Assembly: GCA_946481585.1 (NCBI GenBank) | Contig: CAMLOF010000156.1 | Span: 1 to 7,088, forward strand | DNA: 7,088 nucleotides | Reading direction: 5' to 3' | DNA from: an uncultured Macromonas sp. | GTDB taxonomy: Bacteria > Pseudomonadota > Gammaproteobacteria > Burkholderiales > Burkholderiaceae | In this document: positions 1 through 4,770 of the stretch, in pieces | How positions within the stretch are numbered: the first letter of the stretch is position 1 | How the letters are laid out: each line of letters opens with the position of its first letter | Notes under the pieces: model-generated | What the model was told of the DNA's origin: nothing | What the model saw: the letters and a program-made list of their open reading frames with translations, nothing else | Databases searched by the model: none | Made by a program: the position numbers and the translations under genes

Positions 1-152
1 AGCTGTCTGCCATGCAGACAGGGGGCATGCTGATGCTGGCCGTCACTTCGCTGGTGGTCGTCGGGCTCGTGCTGGCCACGGTACGCGGCTTGCGCAACGG
101 TAGCCTGCTGGCCCCGGAGCCGGTAGCCAACATCATTCCGGCGTCGGCCTGA
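1..152 (+). CDS. C-terminal fragment of an unidentified membrane protein
   Basis: A reading frame open from the window edge (first full codon at base 3) ends at TGA 150-152. It encodes about 49 residues: a strongly hydrophobic segment (roughly MLMLAVTSLVVVGLVLATV), a basic cluster (RGLRNG) and a short tail ending in IIPASA. This looks like the last membrane helix plus a cytoplasmic tail of a longer transporter or membrane enzyme. An ATG at base 12 would give a complete 46-residue single-helix protein, but too little upstream sequence is visible to judge a ribosome binding site. No family-specific motif is visible, so no function is given. It converges on the minus-strand glycosyltransferase gene, with 51 bases between the two stop codons. 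Confidence 0.5.
   Translation, partial: LSAMQTGGMLMLAVTSLVVVGLVLATVRGLRNGSLLAPEPVANIIPASA
3..21. repeat. Perfect 8-bp inverted repeat with 3-base spacer
   Basis: CTGTCTGC (3-10) and GCAGACAG (14-21) are exact reverse complements separated by CAT. The repeat lies inside the open frame of the partial membrane-protein gene, and the only ATG near its left end sits in the spacer. No T-run follows, so it is not a standard intrinsic terminator. It could be a chance coding palindrome, a small hairpin, or an operator if the frame actually begins at base 12. Confidence 0.55.
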
Positions 153-203
153 AGCAAAGCGGCCTGGCGTTCCAGTGGGACGGCTGCCCCAACGGCCCCA
201 GCC

Positions 204-1751
204 TCAGCGCCCGGGCGAACAGTCCTTGAAACCGTAGCGCTCGCAGAACGGACTTCCCCACAGCGGGAGCCAGCGAGGGTAGTCGTGGAACTGGCGCGCC
301 ACCTCGGCCAGCACCTGCTCGCGGTAAGGCTGATAGCGGAAGCCCTCGCCTTGCAGCACGTAGTAGGTCACGCCCTTCACGTCAAAGGTGCGCACGCTCA
401 CCCGCTCAAAGTAGGCCTGGTGCGCCTCGGGCTGCACCGGGTCGCGGAAGTACACGTGCACCGTCTTGCCCTCCCACTCCCGGAAGTCGACCAGCTGGTC
501 GTCCTGGCGGGCGTGGTGGCGGCCCAGGCCGTACACCGGCACGTAGCTGCCATGGAAATATGACAGGATGGCCGCTGGGCTGTAGGCGTAGGCCATCAGG
601 CGCCCGCCTTCGGGCAAGCCCTTTTCCAGCGCCTGGACGATGGCCGGGGTTTCGCGCAGGAACACGGCTTTTTCATACAGCTTGCTGGTTTGCCACCATG
701 CCAGCGGCACCCAGGCAATGGCCACCACGGCCAGCAGGTGTGGCACAGACAAGGCCAACGTCCAGCGCCAGGCGCGGCGCAGTTGGCCCGGCTGCAGGCG
801 CATGGCGGCCCACAGCACAAACAGTGGCACAAAACCCAGCACCCAGTGCAGCCCTATGCTGCGGCGCATGGCCAGCAGGGCGAACACGGCCATGGGGAAC
901 AGCCACAGCACCGCTGCCACACGCCCCATGGGCAGCGAACGCCCACGCGCGGCCCACCCCTGCCACAGCAGCCAAGGGGTGAACAGGTACAACGCCATGC
1001 CCACGTACACCGCAAAGGTCTGCCACTGCCAGTGGCTGCCTTCGTTGCGGTTGTAGAAGTTGAACATGATGTTCGGCCAACCGTGCGTAGCGTTGAAGTA
1101 CAGGTTCAACGCGATGGACGGCGCGGCGAACAGGAACATCCAGGGCAGTGCCCACCAGCGGTCGCGCCGCCAACCCAGCACGTAGAACGCATAGGCCAGC
1201 CCCAGCAGGGCGGCAAAGTATTTGGACAGGAACGCCAAGCCCACGAACAGGCCCGCCAATGCGTACCAGCCCGCGCGGCCACCGGCAGCCTCGGCCCGCA
1301 GGAAGCACCAGGCCGACACGGCCATGAAGAACACCAACGGGGTGTCTGTGGTGACGAGCACGAACAGCCAGGACCACGGCATGGCCAGGTACACCGCCCC
1401 CGCCCACCAGGCCACGGCCTCGCGATCCGTTGGCAGGAAGCGGCGCGCCAGGTCCACCACCCCCAGGGCGATGACGCTGGTAACCAGCAACGTGGCCGAG
1501 CGCAGGGCCAGCGGGTGTTCGCTGATCTGCCGCAGGGCAGCCAGCCACCAGCCGATCATGGGCGGGTGGTCGGAATACCCCAGCGCCGGGTACACGCCCC
1601 ACTGGTAGAAGAAGGCCTCGTCCCCCGTCATGGGGAAGCCCGCCGCCAGCACCACCTTGAGTAGCAGGGTGCCCCAGAACGTGAGCCAGAACACGCGGCG
1701 TGCCCGTGCCGCCTCGAAACCGCCAGACATGGGCGCAAAAGAAGGGTTCAT
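204..1751 (-). CDS. GT-C glycosyltransferase, family 39 / ArnT-like (PMT_2)
   Basis: Predicted polytopic inner-membrane glycosyltransferase of 515 residues that would move a sugar from a polyprenyl-phosphate donor to an acceptor on the periplasmic side. Family signatures are visible: an N-terminal helix (about 20-39) is followed by the acidic GDEAFFY motif (D44, E45), which in GT-C enzymes lies in the first extracytoplasmic loop and carries the catalytic acid. The HPP motif of PMT_2 proteins follows (62-64). About ten hydrophobic segments extend to about residue 360, then a soluble tail of about 150 residues containing C503 and C511. It is the last gene of a minus-strand operon, 30 bases after the EamA/SMR gene. 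The start chosen is ATG at 1751; an in-frame TTG at 1757 is also possible and neither has a strong Shine-Dalgarno. Family assignment is firm; the sugar and acceptor are unknown, and a pentose is inferred from the neighbouring UbiA gene. Confidence 0.88.
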   Translation of the reverse strand: MNPSFAPMSGGFEAARARRVFWLTFWGTLLLKVVLAAGFPMTGDEAFFYQWGVYPALGYSDHPPMIGWWLAALRQISEHPLALRSATLLVTSVIALGVVDLARRFLPTDREAVAWWAGAVYLAMPWSWLFVLVTTDTPLVFFMAVSAWCFLRAEAAGGRAGWYALAGLFVGLAFLSKYFAALLGLAYAFYVLGWRRDRWWALPWMFLFAAPSIALNLYFNATHGWPNIMFNFYNRNEGSHWQWQTFAVYVGMALYLFTPWLLWQGWAARGRSLPMGRVAAVLWLFPMAVFALLAMRRSIGLHWVLGFVPLFVLWAAMRLQPGQLRRAWRWTLALSVPHLLAVVAIAWVPLAWWQTSKLYEKAVFLRETPAIVQALEKGLPEGGRLMAYAYSPAAILSYFHGSYVPVYGLGRHHARQDDQLVDFREWEGKTVHVYFRDPVQPEAHQAYFERVSVRTFDVKGVTYYVLQGEGFRYQPYREQVLAEVARQFHDYPRWLPLWGSPFCERYGFKDCSPGR

Positions 1752-1781
1752 TCGCAAGGCTTTCGGGGCAAGTCTTTGTCT

Positions 1782-2147
1782 TTAAGCGTCAGCGGCCATC
1801 AGCAGCACGCCCGCCACGATCAGCAACGCGCCACCCGCGCGCTGCCACGACCAGGGTTCACCCAGCCACAGCACGCCTGCGGCCATGGTGAGCACAAAGC
1901 CCAGGCTGACGAGCGGGTAGGCCAGGCTCACATCCAGGCGCGAAAGCACCCACAGCCAGGCCACGGCGCTCAGGCCGTACAGGCCCATGCCCGCCCACAC
2001 CCAGGGGCTGGTGAGCGCATGCAAGTAGGTGTTGCCCACGCCGCTGCCCGCTGGCGGGGCCATACCCACCTTCATGGCCAGTTGGGCCGCTGCCGACAGC
2101 GTGACGCACAGCACCGCGAGCGCCAGAGGAAGGAATTTGCCAGTCAT
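1782..2147 (-). CDS. Small four-helix EamA/SMR-type transporter, ArnE/ArnF-like
   Basis: Predicted inner-membrane protein of 121 residues with four hydrophobic segments (about 5-26, 48-69, 73-95, 102-119). The length matches ArnE/ArnF (about 111-128 residues), the half-transporters that flip undecaprenyl-phosphate-aminoarabinose. Visible family features are AQLAMKVGM at the end of helix 1, the LDVSLAYPLVSLGFVL segment in helix 3, and LGEPW followed by a small-residue-rich helix 4. Helix 1 lacks the glutamate that drives drug/proton exchange in EmrE (a Q is at position 22), which argues against a multidrug pump. The frame stays open to 2363, but the extra N-terminus is Cys/Gly/Arg-rich and antisense-like in composition and overlaps the UbiA gene. 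The ATG at 2147 has a good GGAGA site and is chosen. Lying between the HAD-UbiA and GT-C genes, it probably flips their lipid-linked sugar as a homodimer, because no second ArnE/F-like gene is present. Confidence 0.85.
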   Translation of the reverse strand: MTGKFLPLALAVLCVTLSAAAQLAMKVGMAPPAGSGVGNTYLHALTSPWVWAGMGLYGLSAVAWLWVLSRLDVSLAYPLVSLGFVLTMAAGVLWLGEPWSWQRAGGALLIVAGVLLMAADA

Positions 2148-2154
2148 GTGCAGG

Positions 2155-2159
2155 TCTCC
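2155..2159 (-). promoter_or_regulatory. Ribosome binding site for the EamA/SMR gene
   Basis: On the minus strand GGAGA lies 7 bases before the ATG at 2147. It decides the start of the small transporter over the much longer open frame. The upstream UbiA gene stops at 2173, so the two genes are probably co-transcribed with 25 bases between them. Confidence 0.65.
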
Positions 2160-2172
2160 ACTCACACGTTCG

Positions 2173-3678
2173 TCAGATGCCCCAGGTGGCCAACGCCCCC
2201 AGCACGCCCATGCCCGCCAGCGTCCACCAGCTGAAGCGGTCGTGCAGGGCGAATTGCAGCGGGTCTTCGCCGTGCAGTTCGCGCCGCCCGGTCTTGAGCC
2301 AGATGCGCATGATCCACCACAGCAGCAGCGGCGCCACGCCCCACAGCCATTCGGGCTGTGCATAAAGTTCGCGGCCGTTCTGGCTATCTATATAGAGCGC
2401 CAGCACCATCACCGTGAGGAAGCCGCTGGAAACGCCCATGGCGCGCAGGCCGGGCAGATCGTCCTGGTGGTAGCCACGCCCCCGCGCCTGGGTGGATTCG
2501 GCATCCAGCAACACTTCTTCCAGTTCGGCACAGCGTTTGACCAGCGCCAGCCCCAGGAACAAAAAGAGCGAAATGGCCAGCAGCCAGTTCGAAGGTTCCA
2601 CCCCCACCGCCACGGCGCCCGCCACCAGACGCAAGGTGTACAGGCCCGACAGCACCAACACGTCCAGCAGTGCTACGCGCTTGAGGTGGAAGGAATAGGC
2701 CAGCGTCACCGAGGTATAGAGAGCCAGCACCGCCAGAAAAGAGGGCGCCACCCACCAAGCCAACGCAAGCGCGGCAGGCAGCAGCGCAGCCACCACCAGC
2801 ACCGCAGGCGCAATGCCAATGCGCGCCGCTGCCAAGGGGCGGTGCCGCTTGTGGGCGTGGCGCCGGTCGTTGGGCAGGTCGAGCAGATCGTTGATGAGGT
2901 AAGTGGCCGAGGCACACAGGCCGAAGGCCACAAAGGCCCAACCCGCCTGCACCCAGGAGGTGAAGTCCCACAGGTGGGCGGCCAGCAGGGGAACGAACAG
3001 CAGCGCGTTCTTTGCCCACTGCTTCAAGCGAATGGCCTTGAGCCAATGGCGCAGGGTGACCGGGTCACTACCGAAGACCTGGGTCTGCGGGTGGTGTTTG
3101 CGCAGCTCGCTCAGCACGGCTGATGGGGTGTCCACCGCCACGGCGGCACTGGCCCCGGCCCAAACGGGCAGATCGTCGCGGCTGTTGCCTGCGTAGGCGT
3201 AGTGCTGGTGACCTGCGGCACGCGCGTGCTGTTCAATGGCCTCGCGCTTGTGGCTGCGGCTCAGGTTCACCCCGCCGCCAGCCTGGTTGCTGGCCAGCAC
3301 GGCATCAAAAATGCCCAGGTGGTTTGCAACGGTGTGAGCAATGCGCTCATCGGCGGCCGTGGCCAGCACCAGGGTGCGCCCCGCCGTGTGCTCGGCGCGC
3401 AGCCAGGCCAGAAAGGGGCCGTGGTAGGGCAGACAGTCCGGGGCCGGGCACACGTGCTCGGCCACCCGACGCTTGAATGCCGCCTTGCCACCCAGCAGCC
3501 ACCAGATCATGCGGAACAAGAACCATGGGCTCAAGCGCAACAGCAGCAGCATCGACTCGTGCAAGGTGTCCGAACGCACAAGCGTGCCGTCCAGATCCAC
3601 GTACAGCGGCATGCCCGAAGGCTGGCCACCGCCACGGGGCGGGGGGGAGGACGGGTCGTTCGGTCGTTGAGCGGTCAT
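2173..3678 (-). CDS. HAD phosphatase-UbiA prenyltransferase fusion (phosphoribosyl-polyprenyl-phosphate synthase type)
   Basis: Fusion protein of 501 residues. The N-terminal domain (about 23-200) is a HAD hydrolase with all four motifs: DLDGT (nucleophile D28, D30), the Thr-containing LATAAD (105-110), K144 and GNSRDD (164-169). The C-terminal domain (about 210-501) is a UbiA-type membrane enzyme with about eight or nine helices. It has the NDxxDxxxD metal/diphosphate motif (N263-D271), continuing into HAHKRHRP, and a second conserved block, HLKRVALLDV with LRLVAGA (331-355). The KR-x-RP extension, the KRCAELE segment (381-387) and the EDPLQFALHDR segment (471-481) resemble Rv3806c and NoeC, which move phosphoribose from PRPP to polyprenyl phosphate, rather than quinone or haem prenyltransferases. 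The HAD domain could then remove the 5-phosphate. First gene of the minus operon. ATG 3678 is chosen, without a clear Shine-Dalgarno; ATG 3612 (MPLYVDLDGT) is the main alternative. The domain call is strong; the substrate is inferred. Confidence 0.88.
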   Translation of the reverse strand: MTAQRPNDPSSPPPRGGGQPSGMPLYVDLDGTLVRSDTLHESMLLLLRLSPWFLFRMIWWLLGGKAAFKRRVAEHVCPAPDCLPYHGPFLAWLRAEHTAGRTLVLATAADERIAHTVANHLGIFDAVLASNQAGGGVNLSRSHKREAIEQHARAAGHQHYAYAGNSRDDLPVWAGASAAVAVDTPSAVLSELRKHHPQTQVFGSDPVTLRHWLKAIRLKQWAKNALLFVPLLAAHLWDFTSWVQAGWAFVAFGLCASATYLINDLLDLPNDRRHAHKRHRPLAAARIGIAPAVLVVAALLPAALALAWWVAPSFLAVLALYTSVTLAYSFHLKRVALLDVLVLSGLYTLRLVAGAVAVGVEPSNWLLAISLFLFLGLALVKRCAELEEVLLDAESTQARGRGYHQDDLPGLRAMGVSSGFLTVMVLALYIDSQNGRELYAQPEWLWGVAPLLLWWIMRIWLKTGRRELHGEDPLQFALHDRFSWWTLAGMGVLGALATWGI

Positions 3679-3777
3679 GGGCAGCAGCGTGGATATGCGG
3701 GCGATTGTAGGCACGCCGCCCCCGCAAGGCTGTACGATAGTTGCTTGCGCCCCAAGAGGAGCGGAGGATAACCACGC
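3679..3777. promoter_or_regulatory. Divergent intergenic region, likely promoters for both operons
   Basis: These 99 bases separate the minus-strand lipid-sugar operon from the plus-strand c-di-GMP operon, so both promoters should lie here or just inside the genes. On the minus strand TACAAT (3709-3704) is a good -10 candidate, about 25 bases before the ATG at 3678, but no matching -35 is visible. On the plus strand TACGAT (3733-3738), directly preceded by TG, is a weaker -10 candidate for the HDOD gene, again without a clear -35. No convincing operator-like palindrome was found. Confidence 0.4.
3763..3767 (+). promoter_or_regulatory. Ribosome binding site for the HDOD gene
   Basis: GGAGG lies 10 bases before the ATG at 3778 and supports that start. 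A second purine stretch (AAGAGGAG) lies just upstream. Confidence 0.65.
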
Positions 3778-4770
3778 ATGACCCAAGCAACGCCTGCCAC
3801 GCAGGTTCACGTCCGGCTGCTGGCCAATCGCCAGGGCAAGCTGGGCGCACTGATGTGGAGCACGCCTGAACCACAAGCCCTGCCAGCCTGGCTGGGGCAG
3901 GACAGCGTGCGCGATCTGGCGCGCCAGTTGCCTTGTCTTTGGGATGCTGCTGCCGTGGCCCATTGGCCTGAGAACGTTCAAGAGGCTCTTGCCCAGTCGG
4001 GCATGCAGGCTGTCGACCCGTCTACCGTAGCCGAATGCGCGTCGGCTTTCAACCTACCCCCCGGCAAGGAATGGGCTGGCGGAGGCTGGTACTTGCAGCC
4101 GCCCGGCAAGCCGTCTTCGGCCCAGGCGGCTTCACGCACCCACGCCATGCGGCTGGTGCAGCTTGTGGCGGCCGAGGCCGAGACCCACGAGATCGAAGAG
4201 GTCTTCCGCCACGATGCCACGCTGTCCTACCAGCTTCTGCGCCTGGTCAATTCGGCAGGCATGGGCACGGGGCGCGTCGTCACCAGCTTTGCGCAGGCCA
4301 TATTGATCCTGGGGCGCCAGCAGTTGCGGCGCTGGGTCAACCTGCTGCTGTTTGCCGCGCGCGACGACGACCCGCGCAGTGCCATGCTCATGGCCCACGT
4401 GACGCTTCGGGCCCGAGGCATGGAACTGCTGGCCCATGAGGCAGGCCTCGACCGTTCGCAGCAGGACCAAGCCTTCATGGCGGGCATGTTCTCCATGCTG
4501 GGCGTGTTGTTCGGCCAACCCCTTGCCCAGGTCATACAGCCCCTGAACCTGACGGACGAGTTACGACAAGCCCTGGTAGAACAGACGGGGGAGTTGGGCA
4601 AGCTGCTGCGGGCGTGGCAGGCGGTGGAGGCGTCCGACGCGGCTGCGCTGGCAGAGGCTCTGGCGCCGCTTGGCGTTCAGGTGTCGGCCTGCAACGAACT
4701 TCTACCGCAGGCCTGTGCCTGGATGCTCAGCGTTGCTGAGGGAGACGACGGCCATGGCGGCAACCGCTGA
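3778..4770 (+). CDS. HDOD domain protein, probable c-di-GMP signalling partner
   Basis: Predicted cytoplasmic protein of 330 residues with no signal peptide or membrane helix. The HDOD domain spans about 122-320: the FRHDATLSYQLLRLVNSA block (143-160) is the typical conserved helix pair, followed by SFAQAILILG (170-179) and RRWVNLLLFA (184-193). Where true HD phosphohydrolases carry the metal-binding HD pair, the AFMAGMFSMLGVLF segment (232-245) has Ser-Met, as expected for HDOD, so no hydrolase activity is predicted. The first 120 residues match no domain I can name; GGGWYLQPPG (101-110) just before the HDOD part resembles the junction in EAL-HDOD (YuxH-type) proteins, so this may be a worn-down EAL remnant (inference). 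Its stop codon lies inside the next gene, which encodes a PAS-GGDEF-EAL protein, suggesting coupled translation and a shared role as scaffold or regulator. Confidence 0.85.
   Translation: MTQATPATQVHVRLLANRQGKLGALMWSTPEPQALPAWLGQDSVRDLARQLPCLWDAAAVAHWPENVQEALAQSGMQAVDPSTVAECASAFNLPPGKEWAGGGWYLQPPGKPSSAQAASRTHAMRLVQLVAAEAETHEIEEVFRHDATLSYQLLRLVNSAGMGTGRVVTSFAQAILILGRQQLRRWVNLLLFAARDDDPRSAMLMAHVTLRARGMELLAHEAGLDRSQQDQAFMAGMFSMLGVLFGQPLAQVIQPLNLTDELRQALVEQTGELGKLLRAWQAVEASDAAALAEALAPLGVQVSACNELLPQACAWMLSVAEGDDGHGGNR
4738..4744 (+). promoter_or_regulatory. Ribosome binding site inside the HDOD gene for the PAS-GGDEF-EAL gene
   Basis: GAGGGAG lies 9 bases before the ATG at 4754 and within the last codons of the HDOD gene. 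It supports ATG 4754 over the more distal in-frame start at 4670, whose added 28 residues would overlap the HDOD gene by about 100 bases and show no PAS-like character. Confidence 0.65.

Noticed and set aside
153..203. Possible bidirectional terminator between the two convergent genes
   Set aside because: Only a 5-bp stem (GGCTG/CAGCC, 12-base loop) is visible and there is no T-run on either strand, so an intrinsic terminator cannot be supported.
690..1664. 324-codon plus-strand open frame opposite the glycosyltransferase gene
   Set aside because: The translation is Gln/His/Arg/Pro-rich, has no membrane or domain pattern, and lies antisense to a well-supported GT-C gene.
1772..1783. Tandem GTCTTT GTCTTT next to the EamA/SMR stop codon
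   Set aside because: Only two 6-base copies in a short intergenic gap; not distinguishable from chance.
2148..2363. N-terminal extension of the small EamA/SMR frame up to 2363
   Set aside because: The extra residues are Cys/Gly/Arg/Trp-rich, overlap the end of the UbiA gene, and ATG 2147 has its own Shine-Dalgarno and gives the normal family length.
2029..3123. 364-codon plus-strand open frame opposite the UbiA gene
   Set aside because: Same artefact: low-complexity Gln/Arg/His-rich translation antisense to a gene with intact HAD and UbiA motifs.
3679..3981. N-terminal extension of the HAD-UbiA frame up to 3981
   Set aside because: It would overlap the divergent HDOD gene by about 200 bases and has no HAD-like sequence. 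The HAD motif I begins just after ATG 3612, so starts at 3678 or 3612 fit better.
4213..4218. HD dipeptide (H146-D147) in the HDOD protein as a catalytic HD pair
   Set aside because: It lies in the conserved FxxD-P/A-LS helix of HDOD domains, not in the metal-site segment, where this protein has Ser-Met.
4670..4753. Earlier in-frame start of the PAS-GGDEF-EAL frame
   Set aside because: It lies well inside the HDOD coding sequence, adds a Cys/Arg-rich stretch unlike PAS, and ATG 4754 has a better ribosome binding site.
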